NCBI GenBank assembly: GCA_037893225.1
Contig: JAZGUH010000145.1
Location: forward strand, 1,178,001 to 1,242,000
Direction of reading: 5' to 3'
DNA from: Hippasteria phrygiana
Lineage: Eukaryota; Echinodermata; Asteroidea; Valvatida; Goniasteridae
DNA length: 64,000 bases
Shown: piece by piece, positions 24,801 through 36,200 of the stretch
Numbering within the stretch: the stretch's first letter is position 1
Layout of the letters: every line of letters begins with the position of its first letter
Notes under the pieces: model-generated
Seen by the model: the letters and a program-made list of their open reading frames with translations, nothing else
What the model was told of the DNA's origin: nothing
Database searches by the model: none
Position numbers and translations under genes: made by a program

Positions 24801-27800
24801 TAATCCTATGCTTTGCTTTCTTGATTTTCACATCATTTTCTGAATCTTTACTTTCCTTTTTCAACTGACGCCTTTCTCTAGCTCTTTCTCTATCCAACTG
24901 CCGCTTCAATGTCACATTAACATATTTCCGTTTCTTACAAGTTGAATGTTTTGATGCTTCTGCTTTTGGTATAGTATCATATTGGTCCTTATCTTTAGAT
25001 ACATTACTACTTTGTAGCTCACATTCCTTGTTACAATCAGGTTCCTGCTCACTGATGTCTGATACAGTTGTAATTAACTCATGAACTTTTAAAACTAGAT
25101 CATAATGTACTCTTCTCCTGTGGTACAAATAAATACCTGAAATTGATGGTCCATCACTATCACCACATGTACCAGAAAATACATACCACTTATTAGCATC
25201 ATCAAATGTAAATATATTTACACCCAACATGCGTGCTATTACTATGATTTCAACCTCTGTGGCCCATGTACCACTATCAGAAACTCTTTCTCTTATTACA
25301 TAGTCTTCCACTGTCATGTGATTTTCCCGTAAGAAACACTGAAATTTAGCTGCATTTTCCAACAAGTAATTAACAGTTGCTATCCTGAGTTTCATGTGAT
25401 TATCTTCAGTTCCTGATATAGCACAAGAAATAGCTCTAAAGAAACAGTTACCATCACCTTGAATTTTCCTTATGGTGTCAGGTGCTCCCATTTTTTCGCA
25501 TCTCTTACAAATCTTATCAGCATCAAGACACATTTTGGTCACACCAAATTTCCGACACAATGCAATCTTACTTTTATTAGTTAATGGAACAAATTTAAAA
25601 GTGACTGGTTGAGTAACTTTTATGATTTCTAGGTCATTATCACTGTTATCAATGCATGTAATTTCCTGATCAATATCTGTGGCATGTTCAGCATCTGACA
25701 AAACTGTGTGTACTGTATTTCTTTTCGATCCACAATTTTTTTCAAACTGTGTACCTGCATTTCCTTTGGTTGAATATCTTGTTTCCATTCTGTGTGTGTT
25801 ACTTCTGGTGCATGCACTATTGCCATTGTCAATGTCTTCATGACTACAGATGCTCAGATCATCATTAACCCATATATTAACACCTGTAATTTCAAATTGC
25901 TCAGTATCAGATAGATTCATAGATCTTCCAAGTTCCATACAATACTTGTACACACCTTGCCATGAAGTTACACATTTCATCAAGCTTCTTCCGTCAGAGT
26001 CTTGCCAACCATTGTGATTTCTAGAATGTGAATCAAAAATATAGTACATTCCATCTTGAGCAATTACTGAAAATGTATTCCCATTGAAACATATGAAACA
26101 TGCAGTATATTTCTGAAGTGTCTGCTCCAGTGCACTACTCAATGGAATCAAATTAAATTCAGATAGATTTGTTTCTCCTTCAAACATACCACACACAGAT
26201 TCATGAAACTTCATATTGAAATGCTGATTAAAAACATCTATTTCATCAGGTAACTCATTGATTAACAAATACTCATTCATCATTGTAGAACTACGAGATA
26301 AATAACTGTATAATTCATTTCCAGTATTCAATACAAAATCCAGATCAGTAGAACACCATTTGTTCAAGTTCCTAATTCTGCTATACATTGCTGCACACAA
26401 ACTGTTTGCAACACACTGTTTGCCACTATTCTCAGCAAATCTCCAGTCCCCTTGATGAAAACTTCCTTGAACAACTCTACCATCAATTTCTCTTGTCTTT
26501 TGAATGCTTGTGCAAAAACACCTGGTTCTACATGTACATGTTTTATTTTTCACTACATCAGATTTCTTTATCTTAAATGACCTATTTCTTTGTGGCAACA
26601 TTCTCAGTTTCTTTGTACTGCCTGTAGCTTCTGAACAATTTTTGAAACTTTCTTCAGCTTTCCTTTTTGATTTGCCTTTCTCATTTTGCTTTTCAGTTAC
26701 TACCAACACGGGTTCCTTGTTACTGCGCAAACTATATCGTGACTTCATTCCATTTTCCATATTCTCCTCCATTTCATTTCCAATACTGTGTTCTTTAACA
26801 TCCTTAACACATTGAACATTGTTCGCTTGTGCTTCTAATAAGTTAATACGTGTAGGTTTCTTTTCATTTACATTTTCATTTCTCTTATCTCCATTTTTAC
26901 GACTAGTGTCCTTGTTACTAGTCATTTTTTTTCTACGCAATGAGTAACCGCCACTTTGTTCTTTTATGCACTGTTGCTTGCCTAGATTTTTCAACTTCAT
27001 GTTAGCACTGGTTACACACACATTATCTCTGCTTTTGTTAATCTCACCTTCGGGTTCATTAATCTCCTTAATGCCTTCCAGTGTGCAGTAATCATGTTTA
27101 GCATACATCATCACTGATTCTTCATTAACATCACCTTCATTCAGGGACATCTGGAATATGTTTTCATCTGTAGGAATGCCAAGATCATATAACAAAGACA
27201 CAGTGTAATTACATCGTCCACATTTAGAACACATCCATGAAATTGGTTTCCGGAGCACAATATGATCAACATTTGAAAATCCCATGCAATTTACATGATA
27301 CCATATGTTGCATGTATCACAAGTCACAATTCTATCAAATGGAGCAGTTACTTCATCACACAACCAACACTGCCTACTAGATGTATGCTTCACTGAATGA
27401 TCATCACTTTCCATTTTGTTCATTTCAAGAACAATTCGATTTTTTTTCAACTTCTTGACGTCATTCTTTGCTTCTGTGCCTGAATTCTTACTCTCAGAAA
27501 GTAGCTTATGCTGAAGCTGTTTTTTTGACCTTGTGGACACATACATTGTACTGACTTGGTCCTCTTTACATTTACAATCTGTCTTATTCTGCATGTTCTT
27601 TAAAACATAACTAAGACTTCTTCGAGTATGACTTTGTATGTTTTTCTGAGTTTTTTCATGGCATCTTCTGTCTTCTTTATTCATACGACATTCCACTACG
27701 TTACCACTCCGCAATCTGTGAAATGCCTGTTTTCGCTCATTCCTTCTGATCTTTTTCCTATTTGGTTTGGAAACCCTCTTTGGCTCTTTACAATACTCAA

Positions 27801-28446
27801 CTACACATTCCAATACCTGATTTCGACTACAACAGCTCTGTCCACTTGCCTTCAACCTTATCAATGCATTTTGATAACCTTTTCTCTTTGGTGTCACATG
27901 GCCAACTTTAAACTTCCTGAACACAGTCACTTTTCGTCTCTGCTCATGGTTTGCAGTCCTTTTGTGTCTTTCTTTACTCTGTGTTGTCTGCTTCTCCACA
28001 TTACTGATGTCAAACACTTCTGAATTTACATTTCTGTGCTTACATTTTCTCAGCTTAAATTTGCTCAACTTATATTTGCTCAACTCAGTGCATCTTTTCT
28101 TTGAACTTATCCAGTTGCAAGGCAAGAGGGCCCCAGTACCGGAAGCAAGCGAATTTGGTCTCACTTGTCCCAGTACATACACACATTTGTCGTGTGCCAA
28201 CTGGTTTGCGCACTGCCTGGCAGTCACAAGCAGACGACTTCTCTGAGGAGGTGCCAACCTCAGAGCATTTGCATGATGAGGTGATGTCAACTTGCTGGAG
28301 GATGAAATAGACCAAACACAGGACATAGTAGAAGAATGAAATGGAATCATGAGGGGAGTGGAATGAGGTAATGACTGCAAGACAGACAAACATTCATCAA
28401 AGTGATATCCAAGAATGCCCCGGTGCACAGTCTGTGTAGCCTTCAT
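18811..28446 (-). CDS. Helentron-type Rep/helicase polyprotein, intact, 3211 aa
   Basis: This is the replication protein of a rolling-circle transposon. Order by residue: PHD finger with paired Cys/His (358-412); a papain-like protease domain with Cys678 in GKQC and Asp805/His807 in FDSHSRN; an OTU protease with Asp998 and Cys1001 in GDGNCFF and His1114; a lysine/tyrosine-rich repeat region (about 1175-1460); Cys-rich and DUF6570-like region (about 1495-1670); Helitron-like N region (from about 1780); HUH nuclease motif with His1998 and His2000 in SPHTHCIFW, and a paired-tyrosine motif YVVSYMSK near 2195; PIF1 helicase with Walker A Lys2558 in [16 protein letters not shown], and final motif near 2940; and an endonuclease/exonuclease/phosphatase domain (about 2995-3211) with GDFN and LIDHVYV. 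A C-terminal endonuclease separates Helentrons from canonical Helitrons. No stop or frameshift breaks it. The first ATG directly follows a splice-acceptor-like sequence. The first about 110 residues match nothing I know. Confidence 0.9.
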   Translation of the reverse strand: MKATQTVHRGILGYHFDECLSVLQSLPHSTPLMIPFHSSTMSCVWSISSSSKLTSPHHANALRLAPPQRSRLLVTARQCANQLAHDKCVYVLGQVRPNSLASGTGALLPCNWISSKKRCTELSKYKLSKFKLRKCKHRNVNSEVFDISNVEKQTTQSKERHKRTANHEQRRKVTVFRKFKVGHVTPKRKGYQNALIRLKASGQSCCSRNQVLECVVEYCKEPKRVSKPNRKKIRRNERKQAFHRLRSGNVVECRMNKEDRRCHEKTQKNIQSHTRRSLSYVLKNMQNKTDCKCKEDQVSTMYVSTRSKKQLQHKLLSESKNSGTEAKNDVKKLKKNRIVLEMNKMESDDHSVKHTSSRQCWLCDEVTAPFDRIVTCDTCNIWYHVNCMGFSNVDHIVLRKPISWMCSKCGRCNYTVSLLYDLGIPTDENIFQMSLNEGDVNEESVMMYAKHDYCTLEGIKEINEPEGEINKSRDNVCVTSANMKLKNLGKQQCIKEQSGGYSLRRKKMTSNKDTSRKNGDKRNENVNEKKPTRINLLEAQANNVQCVKDVKEHSIGNEMEENMENGMKSRYSLRSNKEPVLVVTEKQNEKGKSKRKAEESFKNCSEATGSTKKLRMLPQRNRSFKIKKSDVVKNKTCTCRTRCFCTSIQKTREIDGRVVQGSFHQGDWRFAENSGKQCVANSLCAAMYSRIRNLNKWCSTDLDFVLNTGNELYSYLSRSSTMMNEYLLINELPDEIDVFNQHFNMKFHESVCGMFEGETNLSEFNLIPLSSALEQTLQKYTACFICFNGNTFSVIAQDGMYYIFDSHSRNHNGWQDSDGRSLMKCVTSWQGVYKYCMELGRSMNLSDTEQFEITGVNIWVNDDLSICSHEDIDNGNSACTRSNTHRMETRYSTKGNAGTQFEKNCGSKRNTVHTVLSDAEHATDIDQEITCIDNSDNDLEIIKVTQPVTFKFVPLTNKSKIALCRKFGVTKMCLDADKICKRCEKMGAPDTIRKIQGDGNCFFRAISCAISGTEDNHMKLRIATVNYLLENAAKFQCFLRENHMTVEDYVIRERVSDSGTWATEVEIIVIARMLGVNIFTFDDANKWYVFSGTCGDSDGPSISGIYLYHRRRVHYDLVLKVHELITTVSDISEQEPDCNKECELQSSNVSKDKDQYDTIPKAEASKHSTCKKRKYVNVTLKRQLDRERARERRQLKKESKDSENDVKIKKAKHRIIDHKRYANDVNYRESKRCRKKEKYHNSEQYRQHEIEYGKKKYRENAANKQKSAKLKYQGNALYRKKKIDTTKIRYHDDAAHRQKKINRDKTMYHDDVAHRQKKINRIKTMYHDDAVHRQKKISRTKTMYHDDAAHRQKKINRIKTMYHDDAAHRQKQINRAKTMYHENAVHRQKKIDNAKNKYHKNAIYRNRMIKAIQRKYCINSCFRMKVINNQKCKYRCNVHYRRYLIDVGKSKYQNDEHYREEMKRMNLQRSVRKKMNARIMRNVARDWRNEVSKGPEYVCAVCHKLLFRKQVIKCNKNKYKNVGCISEKYLHICACNEECGNKCLISESSRSCLWICYTCHRKLLGNKVPAEANVNNLALVDIPVELSCLNILEEHLIAINVPFMKMIALPRGGQNAVHGPVVCVPSNITDTVTALPRCGNDNQLIRVKLKRKLTYKGYYQYQFVNREHVESALRYLKQYNTWYRDIEINSEWDNPVSEDVDEMVHNENDEAGESDDTSDSDEETDDDRLRGIPLDTCLQPADIGQEVLDQYFDDVLCVAPCEGNNPVRVLMEEGNEAKCLPALFPTGTPIFSDDHDVNVTLCRYFHNRPMNADNRFAKSTQYIFYAQYLSEIQKVMSSVSIALRQSSGKMNNGESANASMIKDREQLRGILKSDSGYRFLKPIRGTPPYWQSTQKDVMAMIRQLGIPTWFCSFSAADMRWPEVINTILRQQGDSRDIEDLDWNEKCNVLRSNPVTVARMFDKRFHTFLKDVIMSRAAPIGKVKDYFYRVEFQQRGSPHTHCIFWIENAPRLGIDSDVDVTKFIDTYISCKLPSKEEDEELNEILSRVQQHSKKHSKSCKKKGTECRFNFPRPPSNRTFITEPDPIDDDNDKNSDDNVGSTVAKDAKELLKSVWNGIQNEDNQVMATSELFKSIGITQDDFEKANNVLSSKASIVLKREPQDVWVNLYNPDLIRCWNANMDIQYISDAYACVAYVVSYMSKAEREMGQLLSHAQREVQKGNLDARQSMKELGCVYLHNREISAQEAVFRACSLRLKEGSRKVEFIPVGENPVRMSLPLSVIQNKSKDDDDDIFMINKVDRYKARPDIDEFKEMCLAAFCSEYRVIYNVNISKEYNERRRSPVYALKHDLGHIQKRSRTDPAVIRYPRFSVAKCSEKYFHSMLQLFLPYQVDVQLKPPQFESYEQFYTDGVICFNDQLKPVINIVENNRSMYEANIESIEEAEKYLDKFGPQEDAWALICPKSEEDRLECQAKRKPVIEDSDSECDIPDLKAEQKGDKMCNIEPHSVKVSKQEALSLLRSLNVQQRQVFNKIRDWCLQKVNGKNPEPFHVFLTGGAGTGKSHLIKSVYYEATRIFRRIVQNPDNVSVLLTAPTGVAAFNINGATIHSALSITTDSRLPYQPLGEEKLSTLRNVLQDLQILIVDEISMVDHKILCYIHGRLRQIKQTRNHTPFGNVSILAVGDFYQLPPVKGKSLYQRTVTADLWNDIFQKVELTEIMRQKEDVQFAKTLNRLRVKEKQKKLSDEDVAMLQARETGEDWDDALHIFPCNKQVDEHNVKTLFAKCSDCICIEAKDIQKDSKGGQMKRQVKAVSKSTYTSLPKSLWLGVGARVMLTKNIDVSDGLVNGVFGTVCEIVLLADKSGPKCVEIKFDKNNVGFKLKNQIPFLSIDRGTVPIQMEEESIGKQCVRHQFPLKLAWACTVHKVQGMTTDKAVVCLERTFSPGQAYVALSRVTSLNGLVIEKFDEKYIYCNKAVHESLNSMPLFIEEDKSRRDISNETTIMMHNIQGLKENYTDLKCNNEFMTSDFICLTETWINEELYTNTELTEFKCYHQLRSLSYDNSSHSTQTLKQQSHGGVAVYGRRNKTFSRIIMPVQNMEYIAFQIISNMSCLVVIIYRPVSYAINAFITNLNVLLEELHKISNKCIIMGDFNEDIFKQCSQVEKLMEDHGYKQCVTNATTENGTLIDHVYVRNLDSVSAVISPTYYSYHEAVSVKF
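24270..24610 (-). repeat. 54-bp coding minisatellite inside the Helentron ORF
   Basis: About six near-identical 18-residue units of the form [18 protein letters not shown] occur here, flanked by more diverged copies up to about 24060 and 24740. The region is rich in Lys, Arg and Tyr and may bind nucleic acid. Near-identity of neighbouring units shows recent homogenisation. The plus strand also stays open (24076-24759), a shadow. Confidence 0.85.
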
Positions 28447-28467
28447 ACCTGCAAGACATTAAAACAT
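28447..28467 (-). promoter_or_regulatory. Possible splice acceptor before the Helentron ATG
   Basis: On the minus strand, TTTTAATGTCTTGCAG is followed by GT and then the ATG. The AG is at 28449-28450. This fits a 3' splice site and suggests an intron in the 5' untranslated region. It could be chance. Confidence 0.4.
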
Positions 28468-28671
28468 ACAAAAATACCTAAATACATGTATTTATTTCAA
28501 AACCATACTCTTTATAAGCCCCATTAAAGGAATACTAAGCCTTGGAGGCGCCCAATTGGGCTACTAAAAGCATTTGTCCTAAAATGTCTATGGTTGGAAA
28601 AAAATTTCAAAAGTAGAATATAATAATGTACACGCCCATCCTTTGAAAATGCACAGTTTGTCTGAAAATAT

Positions 28672-29022
28672 TGTAGCGTCGACCGTGCGCGGGACTCTCG
28701 TACACCCTGAAAGAACACTCCGGCACACTTTGTCAAGTTCTGAAGGGCTCTAGGCCGTTTATTCGGGTAGCAAAATACACAAGGCCTCACACAAAAATGG
28801 TGGAGGATCGCACAATGCTTGTTACTAGGGAAACGGGTCACTGCGCGTGCGCCGCACGCAACGGGCCTCCCCAGCCGACCAGCAGGGGCTCCGTTGCAAC
28901 AGCTCCGCTGTGGGACCGTGCTGGTGCCCTCTACCGGCCGGTCAGCTGGGGCTCCACCGCAACGGTTCCGCTAGTGGTGCCGTGCTAGCGCCCTCCGCCA
29001 ACCGACCGGCACCGGCGCTACA
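28672..29022 (-). repeat. 3' LTR
   Basis: This LTR is 351 bp and appears identical to 37779-38129. On the minus strand U3 holds two imperfect copies of a unit of about 70 bp containing GAGGGC...AGCACGG and GGAGCCCC, possibly enhancer repeats. AATAAA lies at 28758-28763 on the minus strand. I see no clear TATA box. Confidence 0.97.
28758..28763 (-). terminator. Polyadenylation signal in the 3' LTR
   Basis: AATAAA on the minus strand, in CCCGAATAAACGGCC. The equivalent in the 5' LTR is 37865-37870. It marks the end of the element's transcript, within R/U5. Confidence 0.7.
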
Positions 29023-29034
29023 TTGCCCCCCGCG
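29023..29034 (-). promoter_or_regulatory. Polypurine tract
   Basis: On the minus strand GCGGGGGGCAA directly precedes the 3' LTR. This is the expected position and composition for the plus-strand DNA primer of reverse transcription, though it is short. Confidence 0.6.
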
Positions 29035-29195
29035 AAGACCTTTGTTCGTCCCCGAACAAGACAACCAGCACCGATGACCGGACGCCCAGGAAGGCCCGAG
29101 CCGGACGGCGCCCGCAGTGACCACCAACACACACAAAACAAAAAAAAGGGGGGTTACACAAAAGTCCAGGGGGGGAAGGGAAAACAACATCCAGT

Positions 29196-29690
29196 TCAGC
29201 TGGTAGGTGGAGGCTGCCGTTGGACTTCCGTCTGCCGGAACAGTTCCTCCCAGAAGCGACGTGGTACGTTGTTGGGGTAGCGCGGGGGTGGCGGCGCTCC
29301 GGGTGGTAGCAGTCCCCCCAGAGAGGGCTGGGCGGACACGGAGGGATCTACGAAGTATTGGCCATACTGCTGCCCCTGGTACGTCTGGAGGAGGTGGACG
29401 GGGGCCTCGTAGGTATGGATCACTCGTGTCCGCCCCAGCCGGTGGCCACGGGCATCCACCCCGTGGGGCGTGTGCTCTAACCGCCACTCCTCCCTGAGGT
29501 GTTCGCAGAGGGCCGTTTCCATGTGGGTGGCGGAGTCCCGTGTGATGCTAGGCGTCCGGACGGCCGCGGCTCTGCTCAGCTGGAGTCGCCTCCCGTCCGG
29601 GAAATGCACGCTGGTACCGGCCGGAAGAAGAAGAGGGCGTCCGTCCCACTGTGGCAAGGGGGCATCGGGGGGCGCAGAGGGTCTCATCGG
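29196..29690 (-). CDS. Frame-shifted continuation of the retrotransposon third ORF
   Basis: A minus-strand frame, open from about 30176, runs past the stop of the long ORF and ends at 29196. Downstream of about 29690 its residues look protein-like (for example PQWDGRPLLLPAG near its start and RRFWEELFRQ near its end), while the main frame turns into Ser/Pro/Arg-rich sequence and stops at 29548. A run of six C on the minus strand lies at the apparent switch. The likely reading is one third-ORF protein broken or programmed to shift by +1 here. Function unknown. Confidence 0.45.
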   Translation of the reverse strand, partial: PMRPSAPPDAPLPQWDGRPLLLPAGTSVHFPDGRRLQLSRAAAVRTPSITRDSATHMETALCEHLREEWRLEHTPHGVDARGHRLGRTRVIHTYEAPVHLLQTYQGQQYGQYFVDPSVSAQPSLGGLLPPGAPPPPRYPNNVPRRFWEELFRQTEVQRQPPPTS

Positions 29691-30288
29691 CACCCCGCCC
29701 TCCGCTCGGACCGGTCGACCCCTCCCGCCCCGGCGCCGGTTCCAACGGCCTCGCGGGGGGGGTCCCGCCGGGGAGCGTTCCGCACGGACACGGCTCCCCG
29801 ACCCAGATGGTCGTCCCTCCGAGGAATGTTCCGAATGGGGTGGTCGGGAGAAGCGTTCCGAGGGGCCGCGGTCCCCCGACCGGCTGGGAGACCCCGGGAC
29901 CTGGTGACTCCCTTGCCGAGTGAGGCGTGGCGGTGAGGGCGACCGCCCCGCGCGTGGTGTGGTAGCGTGGGGGGGGCTGTTCCGGGTGGTTACGGCCCCC
30001 CCGGTGGGACGTCGGCGGCGGAGGGGGTGGAGCGGCGTCCATCTCCCCGTCGCTGGCGTGGACGTCGAGTTCGTCGACCTCCGCACCCACCGATCCCACA
30101 AAACTCCCCGCACAATAGTGGTGATGTCGCTCCCGGACGTCCCTCCTATAGAAGGTCCTTCCGCACCCCCGGGCACAAGCGTAGGGACATTCGGGGTGGA
30201 GTACCCTGCACGCCGTCCGGAGGTGCCTCCGGAGATTATGGCGCTGGTTGAACGTCCTGTCGCAGTGGGGACATCTCACCTGATCCAT
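29548..30288 (-). CDS. Third ORF: zinc-finger protein, expressed from a spliced mRNA
   Basis: This is the 3' part of the long frame, reading from an ATG that lies one base after a strong splice acceptor. It codes for 246 residues up to the stop at 29548. Near its N-terminus are two Cys/His fingers: CPHCDRTF with a following His and Cys (C-x2-C-x12-H-x4-C), and CARGCGRTF with HHHYC (C-x3-C-x12-H-x3-C). The rest is Pro/Gly-rich. Being last, after integrase, it sits where env lies in retroviruses, but it has no signal peptide or membrane segment, so it is not an envelope protein by sequence. Likely roles are nucleic-acid binding or regulation. It could also be only the C-terminus of Pol. Confidence 0.6.
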   Translation of the reverse strand: MDQVRCPHCDRTFNQRHNLRRHLRTACRVLHPECPYACARGCGRTFYRRDVRERHHHYCAGSFVGSVGAEVDELDVHASDGEMDAAPPPPPPTSHRGGRNHPEQPPPRYHTTRGAVALTATPHSARESPGPGVSQPVGGPRPLGTLLPTTPFGTFLGGTTIWVGEPCPCGTLPGGTPPARPLEPAPGREGSTGPSGGRGADETLCAPRCPLATVGRTPSSSSGRYQRAFPGREATPAEQSRGRPDA

Positions 30289-33200
30289 CCTGCAGGGGGG
30301 AAAAGAAGGAAGGTCAGTTAGGTGGAGGCAATATCGACTGGGACGGATAATTTTCCGTCCAGCCCTAGTGACTCTGCCGGTAGCCGGTTCCGATGGCGTA
30401 GGAGGTGCCGGCTCGCCTTCCCCCGCCGCCTCGCCGGCCACTTCGCCGGACTCCGGTTCCGTCCCGCTCGGCTCGTCGGGGGTCGTCGCCGTCGTCTCGG
30501 CCGGTGGTGGTGTCCCCTCCCCGTAGGGAGTCGGGGCCATCCCGGGGTCTTGACCTTCCCCGCTGTTCGCCTGGTCGTCCGGGGCAGCTTCGTTCGCCGG
30601 GTCCGATAATGGGACCCCCGATCGGTCCGGTGTCCCCGGCGGTCCCTCCGTGGTGGTACTGCCTTCTTCCGCCCGAGATCCCCGAGTGGTACGCTCCCAC
30701 CAGCCCACATCGGCGTCGCCCAGGTATGGTTTCAGCCGGTTGTAATGGATCACCTTGGCTTTAGCCCGAGGGGACTTCTGGACCCGGTAAGTGACGTCGT
30801 CCATTCTCTTCGTCACCACGAACGGTCCGTCCCACCAACACTGCAGCTTGGGCGTGCGACCCACTTTCTTGGCGGGGGTGTACAGCCACACCGGTTGGCC
30901 TAGCTCATACCCAGCCCCTTCGGCCCGACGGTCGTACTGTCGTTTCTGGTAGGTCTGGCTGCTCTGTAGGTGACGCCGGGCGAACTCGTGGGCACGCTCC
31001 ATCTTCCTCCTCAGCCCATCCACGTAGTCGGGTACTACCACGCGTGCCGATCGCTCTTCCGGGAGCCCCACCACGAGGTCCAGGGGGAGCCTGACTTCCC
31101 GGCCGAGCATGAGCAGGTTCGGCGTGAGTTTGGTGCTGTCGTGTTGAGAGGAACGGTACGCCATCATGACATACGGCAGGTGTTCGTCCCAGTCGTCCTG
31201 GTTCTCGTCGACGAACAGGCTCAGCATCGTCTTGACCGTGCGGTTAAACCGCTCCACCATCCCGTCTGACTGGGGGTGGAACGGCGTAGTACGGGTCTTT
31301 TGAATGCCGAGCAGCCTACAGACTCCCTGGAACAGTCCGGCTTCGAACTCCCTCCCCTGATCCGTATGGATTTCTAGGGGGGTGCCGAACCGCGTGACAA
31401 CCTGTTCGACGAGGACCCTGGCGACGGTTTCTGACGTTTTGTCGGGGATGGGAAAGGCCTCCACCCACTTCGTGAAGTAGTCAGCGACCACCATGATGCC
31501 CGTGTTCCCGGCCCTCGTCTTCGGAAGTCTGCCCGTCAGGTCAATTGCCAGGCGCTCCATCGGGGCCCCTACTAAGTATTGTTGGAGTGGGGCCTTCCGG
31601 GGTCTGGGAGGCGACTTCTTCGAGCCACACTTGTGGCACTTCCGACACCACTCTTCCGCCTGGCGTTGCATCCCTCTCCAGTACACGGAGGCCTGCTTCA
31701 GTCGTGCGACCGTCCGGGCGACCCCCAAGTGGCCCGAGGTTCTGTTGTCATGGACCAACCTCATGACGTCCTCCACCTTCCCCTTTGGGACCACGACCTT
31801 CCACGTCGGGGGTCCCCCGCCGGGCTGTTCCCATCTTAGCTGTAGGACCCCACGGGCCAGCCGTAGCCTTTGCCACTTGGCCCACCAGAACTTGGTACCC
31901 TCGTCCAGCGCCGAGACATCCGTCCAGCCGGGTCGGGGGACCGCCTCCTCCAGCCACTGCATGAGCTTGCCCAGTTCGGGGTCGCTGCGTTGCTCCCGCG
32001 CCAGTTCCTCGGGGTCCCATGTCTCCAGGAGTTGTTCTGAGGCAGTGGCCCGTTTCCGTCCGGACTCGCCGACAGCTCCCACCAGTCCGTCCACTTGTGC
32101 CTCCCCGGTACTACTCTGGCCCTCCCCGGTGTAGCATTCCTGGCCCTGCTCTCTTGACCGTCCGCACTGGCCACACGGGATCCTGGAGACGGCGTCGGCG
32201 TTGATGTGTTTCTTGCCCGCTCGGTGCTCGATGTCAAATTCGTAACACCCCAGCCTTTGGATCCATCTGGCCACCTGTCCTTCGGGTTCGCGGAAGTTGA
32301 ATAGCCACCGTAAGGAGCCGTGGTCCGTTCTGAGCAGGAAACGCTTGCCCAGGAGGTAATGTTTGAAATAATGGATGAAGTGGACCGCGGCCAGCAACTC
32401 TCTCCGTGTGGTGCAGTAGTTGCGCTCGGCCTTGGACAAGGCGCGGCTGCCGTAGGCAATCACCCTTTCCCCATCATCCCCTTCCTGTGACAACACCGCT
32501 CCAATGGTGCAGTGGCTGGCGTCCGTGTCCAGGATGTAGCGACGCTCCGTGTTCGGGTACCGTAACACCGGCGTCGTAGCCAGCGCGTCCTTGAGGTGCT
32601 CAAAGGCCGACTGACAGGAGCTGGACCAGGCAAAGGTCTTCTGACTCTTGTTGGTAAGGGCGTGGAGAGGACGAGCGATCTCGGCGAAGTCTGCGATGAA
32701 ACGTCGGTAGTACGACGCGAGGCCCAGGAAGCTCCGGACTTGGGTCAGGTTCGCCGGCTGTGGCCACTTCCTGATGACGGTGACTTTTTCGGGGTCTGTG
32801 CTCACCCCTTCGGCTGAAACCTTGTGGCCCAGGAAGGACACTTCCGTCTTGAACAGATCGCATTTTTTTGGTTTCAGCTTCAACCCCGTGGCCCGGAACC
32901 GGCCCAACACGGTGGCCAGCCTCTGATAGTGTTCCTCGAAGTCGGACCCCCACACGATCACGTCGTCCAGATAGACCACCGCTATCTGCCACTGAAGTCC
33001 CCTCAGCACCCGCTCCATTAGCCGTTCGAATGTCGCTGGAGCGTTGCAGAGCCCGAATGGCATTACTGTAAATTGGTACAAGCCGTTCTGCATGCCGAAG
33101 GCCGTCTTCTCTCGGTCCCCCTTGTCCAGGCCGACCTGCCAGTATCCGCTGGCTAGGTCGAGTGTGCTGAACCACTTCGCCCCGTCCAGGGCGTCCAAGT

Positions 33201-36200
33201 TGTCCTCGATTCGGGGGATGGGGTACGCGTCCTTCAGCGTCACCTCGTTGACCTTGCGATAGTCCACGCAAAATCGAATGGAACCGTCCTTTTTTTTTAC
33301 AAGGACGACCGGTGACGACCAAGGACTATTGGACGGCTCCACAACACCCTCCTGCAACATCTGTTCAACTTGCTTCTCTGCCTCCCGCCGCTTGTGCATG
33401 GGTAGTCTCCTTGGCGGCTGGCGTATGGGGTTGGCTGCTCCGGTGTCGATCGCATGCTGGGCCAGGTTCGTCCGACCGAGCTTGCCGTCCGGGCCCGTGA
33501 ACGCTTCCGAGAACTCCGTCAGCAATTCTGCCAACCGGGCATGCTCGGCCGGACCGAGGTTCACCGCGCCCCGGTCCAAGAGGTCTCCGAGATGAGCCGG
33601 CACTTCCGTTCGGACACTCGCTGGGGGGGAAAAAGAATGCCCGGTAGCCGTTCTCGGCCGTCCGTCGCCAAGTTCCATCACGTCAAAGTCGTCCATTGGC
33701 GAAAATAAAGCCAGGCGACTCCCTTTGTAAACGGTGACGGGGTCGGTCGTCGGGTTGAACACTCGGATCGGCACGGTCCCATTCCCAGTATCGACCAGGC
33801 CCGTGGCGACCGCAATCTGACAACTGTCCGTGGCCCCCAAGTTCGGGTACACCATCCCGACTCCCATCCGTGGCCCAGCAGCCACTCCGCCCGCGATAAT
33901 CGCCTCGTGACCTGCCGGTACCACCATATTCTCCATCACCTGTACCCTGGCCACCATCGGCCGCCGTCGGGAACCCTCCAGGGGAACGGCCTCCCCGTCG
34001 ACCACGACTACGCCATCCCCCCATCGCCATTCGCAACGGTATCTTGACAGGAAGTCGATCCCGAGTATCACGTCTGGCTCTATATCGGCCACCGTACAGG
34101 CGTGGTTCAGAAGTTGACCCCCGACCTGCAGTTTGAAGTCGGCCACCCCCCTCGCTGGCATGGAGCTCCCGTCTGCCATTCTCAGGGCCGGCGCGGAACG
34201 AAGGAGTCTCGGCCTCTCCGTCTCATCCAAGGTGCCATAGACCCTCTCGGACAACAAGCTTACCGCCGCCCCGGTATCAAGGAGGAGGCGCACGGATATC
34301 CCGGCGACCTTGCCCGTGATGTAGTTCGCACTGGTCACTCGGGCTGGAGCCGCCGGCTCTCCGCTTGGGGCCTGGCGTCTCGGCGTTGTCCCCGTCGGTC
34401 CTTGCTGCCGGTCGGAAGCAGACTTCCGCTTGGGGCAGTACCGTCGTATGTGCCCGAACTCGTGGCATCCGTAGCACTCCACCCGGGGGCGGGCGGCCTG
34501 CACATCCCCAGTCCCGGCGGCAGGCCCGGGCTCCTCGGCTGGGGGCTGAGTTACTAGCCGGACGTCCTTGGTCCCTGACCTCCCCTTCTGGCGCGCCTGT
34601 GCCTCGAGGAAGGCCTCCATCTCGGCCGCAAGGGCGACTGCCTCGGTCAGAGTTGCCGCCCTCCTAGAGAAGATGTGGCGTTGCAGCTGTTCGTTCCCCA
34701 GGGCGTTGCGAAACGCCTCCACCGCCAGATCTTCGCGGGCCTGCGTGGGCAGCTTCGGGTAGCTCTTGTAAATTAGTCTTCGAATCGACTGTCCCAAGCT
34801 GCCGAGTGACTCGTCGCGGCCTCTCAAGCGCATCGACAACTGCGCCCGGTGTAAGGGGATCTGGGCAGCCACCCCGAACCGTTGTTCGAAGGTCTCGAGG
34901 ATGGAGGCATATTCCGTTCGCCCCTCCGGCGCCATATCCGCAAGTGCCTCTTGGGCCGTGCCCCTCAAATGAGAAGCCAGGAACATCGCCTTCTCGGCCT
35001 CGCTCCAATGGTTGACTGCCGCGACGCTCTCGAAGTGGATCAGGTAATCGGACCACGACGAGCCTCCGTCGAACCTGTCGGGAAACATCATTGGCCTCCG
35101 ACCCCCCGGGTCGGAAGGTCCCGCTGTCCCCCTTCTCATCCCGGGTGGTGGTGTTGGCATGTCCCCCGCTCGTCCGGCGGCACCGCAGGTGCCAGGGGTA
35201 GTCTGTGCCCCCTTGGTGGTGGATGGTGCCTCGGTCCCGCATGGGGGCTCCGTGTGGTGCCACCCCGCGATCCCGGGTCTCCCCTCCCGACTGGGCTGTC
35301 TCACTCCATTGACTTCCACGCGGAGTGGTTCTCCTCCATAGACTCCCGTGCGGATTGCCTCCGCGCCATTGACTCCCACGCGGAGTGGCTCTCCATTGAC
35401 TCCCACGCGGAGTGGTTCCCCATTGACTCCCACGCGGAGTGGCTCTCCATTGACTCCCACGCGGAGTGGCTCTCCCCCATAGACTCCCACGCGGAGTGGC
35501 TCTCCATTGACTCCCACGCGGAGTGGCTCTCCATTGACTCCCACGCGGAGTGGCTCTCCTCCATAGACTCCCACGCGGAGTGGCTCTCCATTGACTCCCA
35601 CGCGGAGTGGCTCTCCATTGACTCCCACGCGGAGTGGCTCTCCCCCATAGACTCCCACGCGGAGTGGCTCCACGCCATTGACTCCCACGCGGAGTGGCTC
35701 TCCTCCATAGACTCCCACGCGGAGTGGCTCTCCCCCATAGACTCCCACGCGGAGTGGCTCTCCATTGACTCCCACGCGGAGTGGCTCTCCATTGACTCCC
35801 ACGCGGAGTGGTTCTCCATTGACTCCCACGCGGAGTGGCTCTCCATTGACTCCCACGCGGAGTGGCTCTCCATTGACTCCCACGCGGAGTGGCTCTCCAT
35901 TGACTCCCACGCGGAGTGGCTCTCCATTGACTCCCACGCGGAGTGGTTCTCCATAGACTCCCACGCGGAGTGGCTCTCCATTGACTCCCACGCGGAGTGG
36001 CTCTCCATTGACTCCCACGCGGAGTGGCTCTCCCCCATAGACTCCCACGCGGAGTGGCTCCACGCCATTGACTCCCACGCGGAGTGGCTCTCCTCCATAG
36101 ACTCCCACGCGGAGTGGCTCTCCCCCATAGACTCCCACGCGGAGTGGCTCTCCATTGACTCCCACGCGGAGTGGCTCTCCATTGACTCCCACGCGGAGTG

